Assembly (NCBI RefSeq): GCF_000445105.1
Contig: NZ_ATDP01000109.1
Span: 1-64,000 of the forward strand
DNA: 64,000 nucleotides
DNA from: Sphingobium lactosutens DS20
GTDB lineage: Bacteria; Pseudomonadota; Alphaproteobacteria; Sphingomonadales; Sphingomonadaceae
Direction of reading: 5' to 3'
Of the stretch, positions 28,146 to 37,335 are shown in pieces. Each line of letters opens with the position of its first letter. Within the stretch, counting starts at the first letter, position 1. A program made the translations under genes and the position numbers. The notes beneath the pieces are model-generated. The model was given only the letters and a program-made list of their open reading frames with translations. It had not been told where the DNA came from and made no database searches.

Positions 28146-28188
28146 CTCTGGGTTCCTCTCCTTATCTCATTTTCCCCGGCCGCAGGCG

Positions 28189-28701
28189 TCAGTCCGCCCC
28201 TGCGAAAATCTCCTCAATAGCCGGAAGGTCGTCGCGATCGGGATCGAGCCGGTTCGCCTTGAACCAGGTCCGCTCACGCCGCGCGTGACGCAGACCATAA
28301 GCAAGCACCGCGTCGGTTACCGCCTGACTTAGCGGCGCATGATCATCGCCACCCAAAATGAAAGCATCGACGGCGTTTCCCAGGTCGATATTGGCTTGCT
28401 CTAACGCGGTGATGCTGACGCGATCGCATGCCTGTGCGGCAGCCAGCGCGTTCTCGAGCCGGGATGCGACCGATGCTGGGGCGTCGGACAAGAGTTCGCG
28501 CGCCAACCCGGCCAAATCATCGAGGCTTACCTGCTCGTAGAGCAGCGCGGATTTCCACTGGTCGCCCATCATCCGCAGATGACCGGCCACCAGCATCGCC
28601 TGATCCCGCGCCTGCCGCTGTTCGCGAGGCAACGCAGGCAGGATCACCTGTTCCAGTGCCTTGATCATGTTGGCGATGCGCAGGTCGATATTGGGTAGCA
28701 T
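28189..28701 (-). CDS. Small LvaB-like protein (copy 1)
   Basis: A 170-residue helical protein beginning MLPNIDLRIANMIKALEQVILPALP; paralogue of the 25519 gene (roughly 45 percent alike by eye). The acidic C terminus (DPDRDDLPAIEEIFAGAD) replaces the shorter tail of the other copy. GGGAGG lies at ideal distance before ATG 28701, and the kinase stop is only 3 bases upstream, so translation is coupled. Its likely role is as partner of the kinase, by analogy with LvaA/LvaB. Confidence 0.75.
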   Translation of the reverse strand: MLPNIDLRIANMIKALEQVILPALPREQRQARDQAMLVAGHLRMMGDQWKSALLYEQVSLDDLAGLARELLSDAPASVASRLENALAAAQACDRVSITALEQANIDLGNAVDAFILGGDDHAPLSQAVTDAVLAYGLRHARRERTWFKANRLDPDRDDLPAIEEIFAGAD

Positions 28702-28704
28702 GGA

Positions 28705-29883
28705 TCAAGCCTCCCTGATCAGCGTGACGAGTTGCTCGAGGAAGACGGCCCCGGCCGAGCCGAGCCATGTCAGGATGATATCCTGGTGGTTGTTGCTCTG
28801 CGTCGCGGCGCGCATCGCCTGGCCGAGGTCGATGACCGCGCACTTGTAAGCGTTCAGCACCTCATAATAGCGCAGCTTCACCGGATCGATGCGATTGCCG
28901 GAAGCCTCCTCATAGGCGCGAAAAAAGTCCCCGCGCGCAATGAGGCCGCAGACAAGGAAGTCGCCATCCTCCGTCCATGTCCCGAACAGCCGCTGGATGG
29001 CCCAGGCGATATCTTCATGGAAATCGCCGATATGGGCGAGCTCCCAATCAAGGACGGCGGTGAATTTTCCGCTCGGTTCTTCGAACATGAAATTGCCCAG
29101 CCGCAAGTCGCTATGTGTCATCACTGGGTGTTCGCACACCGGCGCATTCTCGCGCAGCCAGCGTTCGGCGTACGTGAGCAATGCCACCGGCTGAACCACG
29201 CCATCCCACCAGACTTGCGACCACCAGTTGACCTGCCAGATGGCGGCCTGGCGCGTGCCGGCTTGCGGCGCGGCATAGAAGGAAAGATCGGCACCCCGCC
29301 AGTCGAAGCGATGTACCTGTGCCAGGGCGTCGATAAACTGGGGGGTCAATTTGGCTGACCACTCGTCATAGCGTGTACCGATGCCCGAAAAGCCATGGCC
29401 GGTGCCCTGCGTGGGCTCGGTGACGCCGAGCACGAAGCCCAGGATGATCGCGGGCTGGCCCATTATCTCTCCATCGGCATCAACGCTGCGTACCGACGCG
29501 ACCGGCAATGTCCCGACAAAGGCCTGATGGATCTGCGCCTCGCGGCCGCGGCAGGTCTGGGAGATTGCCTCCAACGGGTCCATCCGCAGGACAAGCCGTT
29601 CGCCCGTTTCATCTTCGCCGTGACGCAAAGTGAAGGCGAACTGCTCCTTCGAAGCCCCCCCTGCCAGGCGGAACACGTCGGAGATGGTGACTTTTTCCAG
29701 TCCCTCGGCCGTGAAGTAGCGCGTGAGCATGGCGACCACTTCTTCGTCCGATTTCGCGGCGTAAGGACCTTTCGCGCGATCGCGTACCGTCCGGTCGAGA
29801 ATTTCCCGGATTCGCGGCTCCATGTCGTCGCGGTCCCAGATGTCAATGCCGTCCACGACCGGCATGTGGAGAATGTCGCTCAT
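28705..29883 (-). CDS. APH-type kinase, LvaA/ACAD10-like (copy 1)
   Basis: Kinase of 392 residues, close paralogue of the one at 26029. N-terminal DGIDIWDRDDMEPRIREIL matches DDVDIWDRSEMEPRIRHVL of the other copy. Catalytic loop MTHSDLRLGNFMFE: here His-Ser-Asp replaces His-Gly-Asp, leaving the catalytic Asp and the Asn in place. Metal motif VLDWELAHIGD. ATG at 29883 begins one base after the stop of the upstream gene. By family it should phosphorylate a hydroxyl, most likely on a hydroxyacyl-CoA. Confidence 0.9.
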   Translation of the reverse strand: MSDILHMPVVDGIDIWDRDDMEPRIREILDRTVRDRAKGPYAAKSDEEVVAMLTRYFTAEGLEKVTISDVFRLAGGASKEQFAFTLRHGEDETGERLVLRMDPLEAISQTCRGREAQIHQAFVGTLPVASVRSVDADGEIMGQPAIILGFVLGVTEPTQGTGHGFSGIGTRYDEWSAKLTPQFIDALAQVHRFDWRGADLSFYAAPQAGTRQAAIWQVNWWSQVWWDGVVQPVALLTYAERWLRENAPVCEHPVMTHSDLRLGNFMFEEPSGKFTAVLDWELAHIGDFHEDIAWAIQRLFGTWTEDGDFLVCGLIARGDFFRAYEEASGNRIDPVKLRYYEVLNAYKCAVIDLGQAMRAATQSNNHQDIILTWLGSAGAVFLEQLVTLIREA

Positions 29884-29884
29884 G

Positions 29885-30817
29885 TCAGTTGCCATTGCCT
29901 TCCCAGGGGAACCGGAAACCGCCCTCCCCCATGCCGTAGCCGATGGTCCCATCGCTCAGCCGGTACTCCATCATCTGTTCGACCATCACGAAGGTGTCGA
30001 AGGGAAATTGCCAGCGAAACAGCGGCTTGGCCGTGAATTCCCACAGACGATCATCTTCGTCCCACACCTTCCAGTGGACATGACGGAAGCCCATCTCGTC
30101 GGCCTCATAGTCGATAACTTCCTCGACCTTGCCGATATGATGCCAGCGTTCGCCGTCGTGCAGAATCTTCTGATAGCTGTCGCCATGTTCGGTGATGGCG
30201 TGGACGGCGACGCAGGACATGCCATTGTCGAAGATCGGCCAGGCCAGGCGATAATGCTGCACCCCTGCCCAGTTACGCGGACCACAGCTGATGTCACGGA
30301 AACCCGCGTCGTCGATCTCGATGATTTCGCCGCCGCGCACGCGGACCGTACCGGTCACGTCGCAGGCGCCCTCCAGATGGATGAAGGCAAGCTCGCGGGC
30401 GATCGCATCGTCGCTGCCCTCGCTAGGCACAATGCTGTCACCCATCGCAAAGCGCTGGTTCCACACGAGGTCGACGCCGAAATCCTCTGTATCGATCGTG
30501 ATGCGGCACGCCTGGAGCGGCTGGACGGCTTCCAGGCGCACACCCGCTACCGTCACCCCGCCCTCGGGACGGTCGCTTGTATAGGGGAGGTGCATGTTCA
30601 GCCGTGTGAACAGCGGCTTTCCATCCTTGAAGAATATGGCAAAACCATTGGTTTCTCCCATATTCTCCATGAAGCCGAAGCGGATGAAGCCGCCGAGCTT
30701 CGCGTTGCGATCGTAAAAATTGAAATAGTAGCTCTGGCTCCATTTCGGGATGGCCGGATTGGGTATGTGACGTTCGCAATTTTCAGTCATATAAGCGTTG
30801 GTCAGCTCGGTCATCAT
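29885..30817 (-). CDS. CrtC/AttH-like protein of unknown function (copy 1)
   Basis: A 310-residue beta-rich protein with RDISCGPRNWAGVQHY at the place where the other copy has RDHSWGPRVWGLNQHY; the central His is changed to Ile here. The N terminus (IPKWSQSYYFNFYDRNAKLGGFIRFGFM) is typical of the first lipocalin-like half. No signal peptide. First gene after the TonB receptor and first of the duplicated module. The start at 30817 is tentative: two Met codons are adjacent and GAGGG is very close. Function unknown. Confidence 0.75.
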   Translation of the reverse strand: MMTELTNAYMTENCERHIPNPAIPKWSQSYYFNFYDRNAKLGGFIRFGFMENMGETNGFAIFFKDGKPLFTRLNMHLPYTSDRPEGGVTVAGVRLEAVQPLQACRITIDTEDFGVDLVWNQRFAMGDSIVPSEGSDDAIARELAFIHLEGACDVTGTVRVRGGEIIEIDDAGFRDISCGPRNWAGVQHYRLAWPIFDNGMSCVAVHAITEHGDSYQKILHDGERWHHIGKVEEVIDYEADEMGFRHVHWKVWDEDDRLWEFTAKPLFRWQFPFDTFVMVEQMMEYRLSDGTIGYGMGEGGFRFPWEGNGN

Positions 30818-30840
30818 GCCCTCATTTCATGCTTGGACGA

Positions 30841-30865
30841 TGCGGCCGCCATGAAGACGGCCGCA
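30841..30865 (-). terminator. Stem-loop between TonB receptor 2 and downstream genes
   Basis: TGCGGCCG (30841-30848) pairs with CGGCCGCA (30858-30865), with a 9-base loop. It lies just past the receptor stop at 30872 and has no T-run, so it would act as a weak attenuator or an RNA-stability hairpin and not as a full stop. Confidence 0.5.
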
Positions 30866-30871
30866 CCCAGA

Positions 30872-33244
30872 TCAGTTGAAATTGAACCCCAATGTTACGC
30901 CGTAGGTCGCAGGCCGCCCGGCGAAGCGCGCAGAGCTGTCATTGGCGGGAATTACGTTGGTCCAGTAGTATTCATTGAAGATGTTTTTGCCCCACAGGCT
31001 AACGCGCCAGCGATCGCCGTCGGAAACATAGCCGATGCGGGCATCCACGGTCGCGTAGCCGTCGATCTTGTAAATGTGATCAACACCCGGCTTCAGGATC
31101 GTGGCCGGCGACACCGGGAAGGTGATCCGGCGACCGCCCAGCGTCGCGTCGGACGCGCTGCGGCCGGTTACCGTGAAGCCGATGAACGGCGATCCGCCAT
31201 TGGGCATGCGAACCTTGTAATCGACATTGAGCGAGCCAGACCATTTCGGCGTGAAGGGCAGCGGGTCGCCCCGGAAGTCATCAGCCGCACCAATGACATT
31301 GACGCCACTGTAGCGCTGCACCTTGGAATCCAGGAAGGTGCCCGCGGCGGTGATCGTCAACCCTTCGGTGGGGCGAAGCGTGATGTCCGCCTCCGCGCCC
31401 TGAATGCGTGATTTAGGGACATTGACCAGCACGTCGAGGATGCCGAAGATCGGATCAGGCGTCTTGCCGCGAATCTGCTTGTCGCGATAGTCATAGTAGA
31501 AGGCAGCGAGGTTCAGGCCGACCTTGCGGTCGAACAATTGCGTCTTTACGCCCGCCTCATAGGCCGTAACCGATTCCTGTGTTACCGGTGACAGGGCCGC
31601 GTAGGTCGCAGCGGCCAGACTGGGGAACGAACCCGCCTTGTAGCCGCGCGAGGCATTGGCATAGATCAATGTCTGCGGCGTCACCTGATAGTCGATGCCG
31701 GCGCGCCAGGATACATTGTCCTGCTTGAGCGTCCGTACATAGGGCTCGCCCGGCGTGTTGGTCTCGTTCAGCGAATAGCAGTCGGTCTGCCCGATAGGCG
31801 TGAAGGGCACGGTGCTCAGCAACGAGCCCAACAGGTTGAACAGATCCGCAACATTGCCGTCGCCCGCGGCATAGCCGCAGATATTTGCGTTGTTGCGGCT
31901 CTGCGTATAACGCGCCGCAGCCTTTAGCGTCAGCTCCTCGGTCAGTTTATATTCGGCATTGCCGAAGAATGCGTAATTCTCGATCTTCTGCTTATTGGTG
32001 ACACCGCTGGCGTTGATGTACAGATTGTCGGGATTATAATTGGTGCTGTCGATGTAGCGCAGGATCTGGTTCTCGAATGTTGTGCTCTTCTCGTAGTTGG
32101 CACCCACGATCCACCGGAATGTGCTGGCCTGGTCGTTCGCCAGCCGCAGTTCCTGGTTGAACGAGTGGATGTACCCGTCATTCTTCTCCAGATCGAAGAC
32201 GATGAGGCTCATGCCATCGCCATCTGTCACCTGATCCTGCTTGTAGTCGTCATAGGACGTCAGCGAAGTCAGCGTAAGATTATCGGTCAGATCGATATCC
32301 GTGCGGAGGGCCGCCTGGAAGAATTTCCGATCCGCGCGCGGCCTGAGTGCTCCAGTCGACCAGTCGGCTGCCCGTGCGTTATCGCGCGGAAAGGGATAGG
32401 CCAGCAGCGCGGGCGAGGCATAGGCCGGAATTTGTCCGAACTTGAGAACCAGCTGCTGCGCCTGAGGATCGGACTTGTCGCGCCAGCCGTTGACGTTCAG
32501 TGAGAAACGGACCGTGTCGGCAGGATTCCAGTCGAGTAGAAGGCGACCAGCATAATAATTCTGTTCGCCCAACTTATCATCGCGCGTGTAACTCTTTTGC
32601 CAATCGTCCGAATGGAGTGCCGTTCCGGCGAGCCGGAAGCGCAGATTGTCCGTGACGGGACCACTGATGAAGGCATTGCCATCGATCTGATTGAACCGCC
32701 CGTAGCTGATGTCACCGCCGGCTTCGAAGCTGCCGGTGGGTTTGGCTGCAATATAGTTTATCGCCCCGCCCGTGCTGTTCTGACCGAAGAGTGTTCCTTG
32801 CGGTCCCTTCAGCACCTCGACCCTTTCAAGGTCGAATGCGGTGTGGCTCGCCATCACCGGGAATGGCAGCGGCGTCTGATCAAGATAGACGCTGACCGCC
32901 GGATAGACGCCCAGCGAACTCTCATTGAAACCCACGCCGCGTAGCGTGAAGATCGGCGTATTTGCGGTACTCGATGCGAAGGCAAGGCCGGGTACCACGC
33001 TCGCAATATCCTCAAGCGAGGTGACCTTACGATCTTGCAAGGCCTCTCCCGAGACAGCCGTGATGCTAAGCCCTACCTTGTTGATATTCTCCTGCCGCTT
33101 GTTAGCCGTGACGACAATGTCGGCAGAGTCGCTGATATCGGCTTGCGGCGCGCCAGCTTGCGTTTGCTGCGCGAACGCTGGCGACTCTGTTAACAGGCAC
33201 GCGAGACTTACTGATGCGAGTAACGCGCCATATTGCATTCCCAT
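30872..33244 (-). CDS. TonB-dependent outer-membrane receptor 2
   Basis: Receptor of 790 residues. Signal peptide MGMQYGALLASVSLACLLTESPAFAQ, TonB-box region SADIVVTANKRQENINKVG, plug with VERVEVLKGPQGTLFGQNSTGGAINYI, barrel ending VTLGFNFN. Close relative of receptor 1 along its length (shared SVSVYLDQTPLPF / RDDKLGEQNYYAGRLLLDW-type segments). ATG at 33244 has GGAGGGG upstream. It leads the operon with the duplicated kinase modules, so its ligand is probably their substrate or a precursor. Confidence 0.96.
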   Translation of the reverse strand: MGMQYGALLASVSLACLLTESPAFAQQTQAGAPQADISDSADIVVTANKRQENINKVGLSITAVSGEALQDRKVTSLEDIASVVPGLAFASSTANTPIFTLRGVGFNESSLGVYPAVSVYLDQTPLPFPVMASHTAFDLERVEVLKGPQGTLFGQNSTGGAINYIAAKPTGSFEAGGDISYGRFNQIDGNAFISGPVTDNLRFRLAGTALHSDDWQKSYTRDDKLGEQNYYAGRLLLDWNPADTVRFSLNVNGWRDKSDPQAQQLVLKFGQIPAYASPALLAYPFPRDNARAADWSTGALRPRADRKFFQAALRTDIDLTDNLTLTSLTSYDDYKQDQVTDGDGMSLIVFDLEKNDGYIHSFNQELRLANDQASTFRWIVGANYEKSTTFENQILRYIDSTNYNPDNLYINASGVTNKQKIENYAFFGNAEYKLTEELTLKAAARYTQSRNNANICGYAAGDGNVADLFNLLGSLLSTVPFTPIGQTDCYSLNETNTPGEPYVRTLKQDNVSWRAGIDYQVTPQTLIYANASRGYKAGSFPSLAAATYAALSPVTQESVTAYEAGVKTQLFDRKVGLNLAAFYYDYRDKQIRGKTPDPIFGILDVLVNVPKSRIQGAEADITLRPTEGLTITAAGTFLDSKVQRYSGVNVIGAADDFRGDPLPFTPKWSGSLNVDYKVRMPNGGSPFIGFTVTGRSASDATLGGRRITFPVSPATILKPGVDHIYKIDGYATVDARIGYVSDGDRWRVSLWGKNIFNEYYWTNVIPANDSSARFAGRPATYGVTLGFNFN

Positions 33245-34021
33245 AATCCCCTCCAACATTATATTGTTTCATCAGGCGCTTAGCTTTTTTTGTTGCTGCG
33301 CCTTTCTTATATTTATGATGACTACATTGCGCCGGATCGGCAGCTATCTCTCGCTTCACAATCGAACGATCCGGAGGGTGTAAGTCGATTTGCTGCCGAG
33401 ATCGGCATTGGAGTTTCGACGGCGGAACCATCGGTTCCATCGGTGCAGATCTAAACCAAACCTTTTGCCAATGACTGGAAGAGCGCAGCATAAGGGCAAC
33501 CATCGCCACCGCCTGTAGCAGGAAGAGATTGCGCTCAGCGATGGCAACACGGTCCATATATCGCGGTCACAACGTCGCCATAGGACTCCCCCTCAGCCTT
33601 GCCACTTACGGACAGTTACGTGTTGGATGCTTGCAACCAACTTAATCGCGCAAGCCGAAAAGCGTCAAATATAATTCGGTCGAACCATTATAAGACGGAT
33701 GGATTTTGAGAGCATATAAGCCGCTGTGATAGCTAGATAATTTCAGAGCCGTCCCTAAAAATGAATACGGACTTGATGTTTGAATAGGATGGCAGATGAC
33801 GATTTTCCGGGCGTCATCCTAAATCAACGTGGCACCGGCAGCCGCTTGACGCCATATCCTACGGCGCGACGGCGACCGTCGATAATTGCAGGGGCATGAT
33901 GCGGATGTAAGATCGGACGAGCCTGCATCATTTGTCCAGCGAAGAGCCCATAGCCCCCCGCGGCTTCACGACGTGGTAGGCCGTTCACCACCGAGCAACA
34001 GACACCCAAACGGCGCACCAA
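33245..34021. other. Long leader/intergenic stretch before receptor 2
   Basis: About 780 bases between the receptor start and the MFS stop. It holds a GntR-type operator at 33675-33689 and a short inverted repeat GGAACC-ATC-GGTTCC at 33424-33438. A 65-codon minus frame (33824-34021) begins with TTG right after the MFS stop; its end (IIDGRRRAVGYGVKRLPVPR) reads naturally but matches nothing I know. No RNA gene recognised. Confidence 0.45.
33675..33689. promoter_or_regulatory. GntR-type operator upstream of TonB receptor 2
   Basis: On the minus strand AATGGT-TCG-ACCGAA, with T and A continuing the palindrome outside. It is about 430 bases before the receptor start, which implies a long leader or an unseen small gene. 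Confidence 0.5.
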
Positions 34022-35218
34022 TCAATCGGAGAGGGAATGGCGCCGCGCAATGAGGAAAAATCCTTGGGCAAGTGCTGCGCTCGCCAGCAACGTTATCGCA
34101 GCGGCACCGCCAGGATTGGAACCAAAGCCGACCGAGGCTGCAGCTGCGGCTCCCACAACCATCTGAAAGAAGCCATAAAGGCCGGAAGCGGATCCTGCCA
34201 TGTCGGGCCTGATTGCCGTCGCCTGTGCCAGCGCGGCGGGTCCCGCCAGTCCAACGCCACATGTGTAGAAAAACATCAGCATCGTGACGAGAAGAGCGGA
34301 TGCCAGATCGAACATCATGACGATGCAAAGCGCGGTCGCAAAGACCGCACAGAGCGCGTGACCCAAGGCGAGAAGCCGCTGCGTGTGCAAGGTCGATGCG
34401 AGGCGGGACGCCATGAAGCTGCCGACCCAGGCGCCGATGACGACGATTGCGAGGCAGGCACCCGTCACTTGCGCCGACTGATTGAACTCATGTTGATACA
34501 GGAATGGCGCCGCCGCGATAAACGCATACCAGCTCGTCGTTACACATCCGCCACCCAGGGCATATCCCAGAAAGCTACGCGATCGCGCAAGCGCAGCATA
34601 ATGGAGAGCGATATTGCCGCGCTGCCCCCCTGCCCTGTTCGTTTCCTGGAGTACGAAAAGCACCGAAAGAAAGGCCACACCTCCCAATAGCGCAAGCGCG
34701 AGGAGGACGGCACGCCATCCAAAGGCAGCCGCCACGATGCCTCCGATCAATGGTCCAATCCCTGGCCCAACCAGGATCGCAAGGTTCAAGCGGGCGAGAT
34801 CGCGAGCCGCCTGGGAATCCATGCTCACATCGCGCACGATGGCACGAGCGATCACCATGCCCGAGCATCCGCCAAGCGCTTGCGCAAGGCGCGCCGCGAT
34901 CAGGACATCCGAAGAACCGGCCATAGCGGCGACCAAGCCAGATATGATGTAAACAAAGATTCCACCAAGCAAGACAGGCCGCCTGCCGAAACGATCGGCC
35001 ATTGGGCCATGAACCAGTTGGCCAACGGCGAGGCCCCAAACATAGACGCTGATGCTGAGTTGCATCTGCGCGGGCGTGGCCCTGAGATCCGCTACCGCCA
35101 ACGCCAGAGCGGGCGCGAAAATATGGATCCCCAGCGTCCCGCACAGTGTGATCGTTCCGAGTAGCCAAAGAGGAGGGCGGGCGTTTGACGCACCTTCAAC
35201 AGTCGATGACGTAACCAT
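34022..35218 (-). CDS. MFS transporter of the Bcr/CflA type
   Basis: Inner-membrane major-facilitator protein, 398 residues with 12 predicted membrane helices. Motif A is GPMADRFGRRPVLLGG between helices 2 and 3, and motif C is GPGIGPLIGG in helix 5 (typical of drug:proton antiporters of the DHA1 group). It could export toxic intermediates or excess substrate. It is the last gene of the minus-strand run TonB receptor 3, SDR, Rieske oxygenase, MFS. ATG at 35218 has only a weak ribosome site. Confidence 0.9.
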   Translation of the reverse strand: MVTSSTVEGASNARPPLWLLGTITLCGTLGIHIFAPALALAVADLRATPAQMQLSISVYVWGLAVGQLVHGPMADRFGRRPVLLGGIFVYIISGLVAAMAGSSDVLIAARLAQALGGCSGMVIARAIVRDVSMDSQAARDLARLNLAILVGPGIGPLIGGIVAAAFGWRAVLLALALLGGVAFLSVLFVLQETNRAGGQRGNIALHYAALARSRSFLGYALGGGCVTTSWYAFIAAAPFLYQHEFNQSAQVTGACLAIVVIGAWVGSFMASRLASTLHTQRLLALGHALCAVFATALCIVMMFDLASALLVTMLMFFYTCGVGLAGPAALAQATAIRPDMAGSASGLYGFFQMVVGAAAAASVGFGSNPGGAAAITLLASAALAQGFFLIARRHSLSD

Positions 35219-35243
35219 TTATCCGTGATCAATCGCCGTCTAT

Positions 35244-35292
35244 GCGCAATCCCATCGCTCGCCCCTATTCCGGACGATATCCGGGATTGCGC
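35244..35292 (-). terminator. Long stem-loop between Rieske and MFS genes
   Basis: GCGCAATCCC (35244-35253) pairs exactly with GGGATTGCGC (35283-35292) across a 29-base loop. It lies between the Rieske stop (35317) and the MFS start (35218) on the minus strand, and could reduce read-through into the MFS gene. Confidence 0.5.
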
Positions 35293-35316
35293 GGCCCCCT
35301 TCGACGTTAGCGCCGG

Positions 35317-36360
35317 TCAGGCTGCAATCGAGCCGATATCTTCAGCGCTCTTGAGCGTTTCAAGCACGCGGCGTGCCTGATTGACGGCGCCATCGCTTGC
35401 GATACCGACAAAAGCACGGTCTGGTTCGTCATCGATACGCAGTTGCTGCGCCGCGAGTGTTTCTTCGTCCTCGGTGATGGTATCGAAAAACTGGTCGAAC
35501 AGCACATCGGGCACGCCGCTCTCCTTGGGCGCCGTGGTACAAATCGTCCAGAGATAATGGCTCGTCGTCTCGGTTTCGGGCGTGATGAAATGGTTGTTGG
35601 CAAGCATGAAGCCATTATCGCGCTTGCCTTCATATGCGCCCGTTCCGGCGTCACAGCCGCCGGCGTTCACCCGACAGGTCATGCCGATACCGGGTTCAAA
35701 ACGCACTTCCTGCCAGCGATCGACGCGCCCCTTGAAGCCGCCTGCATCGATATAGGATTTGGGCGGGATGGAATTGGGCATCTTGCGCAGCAGGGTCACC
35801 TTGCGGCCGTCGAACTCGACCTTCGTGTCAGCGCCATAATGCTGCTCGGGGTTCCCGCCGATGGTCCGCGCATGGATATAGGGAACATGGGTCAGGTCCA
35901 TGATGTTATCGATGATCAGCTGCCAGTTCGCCTTCACCGGGAAGTTGTAGGGCCGCCATGTCCAGCTTGGGTCGTTATGCTCGGGGCTGTCGATGATGAT
36001 ATCGGGATCGGCAAGGGCAGCTTCTCCCATCCAGATCCAGATGAGATGATCCTTCTCGACAACCGGATAGGAGCGCACATTGGCGGCTGCGGGGATGCGG
36101 GATTGATTAGGTATGCGGGTACATGCGCCGCGCTTGTCGAACTCCACGCCATGATAGCAGCAGCGGATTACCTGCCCTTCCACATGGCCTGCACTAAGCG
36201 GCATGGCGCGATGACTGCACCGGTCCTCAAGGGCGGCGATCTCACCGTCCTCGGTGCGGAAAAGCGCCACCGGCTTGTCCAGAAAGCGCCGTCCAAGCAC
36301 TTTGCCAGGGGCAACTTCGCTAGCGAATGCGGCGACATACCAGGTATTGTAGATGAACAT
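35317..36360 (-). CDS. Rieske oxygenase, VanA-like
   Basis: Oxygenase component of 347 residues that hydroxylates or O-demethylates an aromatic or related substrate. Rieske 2Fe-2S ligands: Cys48 and His50 (DRCSHRAMPL), Cys67 and His70 (RCCYHGVEFD). Mononuclear iron site D155-LT-H158-VPYI-H163. Length and motif spacing match vanillate O-demethylase and toluenesulfonate monooxygenase oxygenases. It needs a reductase; the VanB-type one at 41335 is the only candidate in the window. ATG at 36360 has GGAGAGG just upstream. It follows the SDR gene by 165 bases. Confidence 0.94.
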   Translation of the reverse strand: MFIYNTWYVAAFASEVAPGKVLGRRFLDKPVALFRTEDGEIAALEDRCSHRAMPLSAGHVEGQVIRCCYHGVEFDKRGACTRIPNQSRIPAAANVRSYPVVEKDHLIWIWMGEAALADPDIIIDSPEHNDPSWTWRPYNFPVKANWQLIIDNIMDLTHVPYIHARTIGGNPEQHYGADTKVEFDGRKVTLLRKMPNSIPPKSYIDAGGFKGRVDRWQEVRFEPGIGMTCRVNAGGCDAGTGAYEGKRDNGFMLANNHFITPETETTSHYLWTICTTAPKESGVPDVLFDQFFDTITEDEETLAAQQLRIDDEPDRAFVGIASDGAVNQARRVLETLKSAEDIGSIAA

Positions 36361-36525
36361 CCGACCTCTCCTCAGCCAGGCGGACGACTACTCGTATGAA
36401 CGCACGCAGCCGCCTCCATTAAATCATCTCGGCAAGATAGGATCACAACCCATCTGTCTGCCAATCGCATTCCAATATCGCCATAAGAAAATAGGGACGA
36501 GATTTGATCAAGCCGATGCTGCTGG

Positions 36526-37305
36526 TCAGCGCAGATACAGCCCCCCATTCATATCGAGCGTGGCACCCACGAAGAAACCGCCTCTGTCGGACGCGAGCAG
36601 CGCCGCGGCCGCGGCAATCTCACTCACCGTCATGAACCGGCCGATCGGCACCTCCTCCTCCACTCGGGCGATCTGCTCGGCCGACAGGCGCGCCTTTGCG
36701 GTGTCGATCGGTCCAGGAGCGATGGCATTAACGGTTACGCCTGTGCCCGCCAGATAGCGCGCGAAATACTTGGTCAACATGATCGCTCCGGCTTTCGAAG
36801 CGGCATAATGAGGCGACGCGACAGTCCCTCCGTTCTGCCCTGCGAGCGAGGTGATGTTGACGATCCGGCCATAACCGGCCTCGCGCATATGCTCGGAGAA
36901 TATCTGGCAGCTCAGGAACACGCTTCGCATATTGATCTGGACGATCGAGTCGAACTCCTCGGGCGTGATATCCTGGGTGGGCGTCCGCTTGGCAAAGCCC
37001 GCATTGTTGACGACGATATCAATCCGTCCCCATTGCGACGCGATGCGGTCCCGCGCTGCGAGAAAATCCCCTTTCTCCCTGACATCAAGCTGCAGAGCAA
37101 CGGCGCTTGCGCCGCTGGGATCAAGCGATGCCGCCACGTCCTGCGCTACAGCCAGATCAACGTCGCTCACGGCTACCCTACCGCCGCCCGCATGAATCTC
37201 CCGCGCGATCGCTTCCCCCACGCCGCGACCGCCGCCGGTAATAAGTGCCGTGCGGTCATTGAAGGAGAAGCTACCATTTGCGGGAAGATCGAAGCTGTCG
37301 GCCAT
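36526..37305 (-). CDS. Short-chain dehydrogenase/reductase
   Basis: Classical SDR, 259 residues. Cofactor motif TGGGRGVGEAIA (TGxxxGxG), acidic residue in VAVSDVD (favours NAD), NNAG in VVNNAGFAKR, catalytic Ser in ITSLAGQNG and Tyr-x3-Lys in HYAASKAG, then IAPGPIDT. ATG at 37305 is chosen because it precedes the cofactor motif by the usual 18 residues; AGGA lies upstream. It probably oxidises a secondary alcohol or dihydrodiol made by the neighbouring oxygenase. It follows TonB receptor 3 by 68 bases. Confidence 0.94.
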   Translation of the reverse strand: MADSFDLPANGSFSFNDRTALITGGGRGVGEAIAREIHAGGGRVAVSDVDLAVAQDVAASLDPSGASAVALQLDVREKGDFLAARDRIASQWGRIDIVVNNAGFAKRTPTQDITPEEFDSIVQINMRSVFLSCQIFSEHMREAGYGRIVNITSLAGQNGGTVASPHYAASKAGAIMLTKYFARYLAGTGVTVNAIAPGPIDTAKARLSAEQIARVEEEVPIGRFMTVSEIAAAAALLASDRGGFFVGATLDMNGGLYLR

Positions 37306-37335
37306 TGGAGGATCCTGAATAGGGATGAAAGAGTT

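Noticed and set aside
26029-29883. APH-type proteins as antibiotic-resistance genes
   Set aside because: The fold is shared, but the context (small LvaB-like partner, TonB receptor, MmgE/PrpD) and the N-terminal sequence point to metabolism.
29822-31411. 529-codon plus-strand frame
   Set aside because: Antisense to the CrtC-like gene, its gap and the end of receptor 2; unnatural composition and no domain.
33424-33438. GGAACC-ATC-GGTTCC palindrome
   Set aside because: Short, single occurrence, and does not fit the GntR motif; it may be chance.
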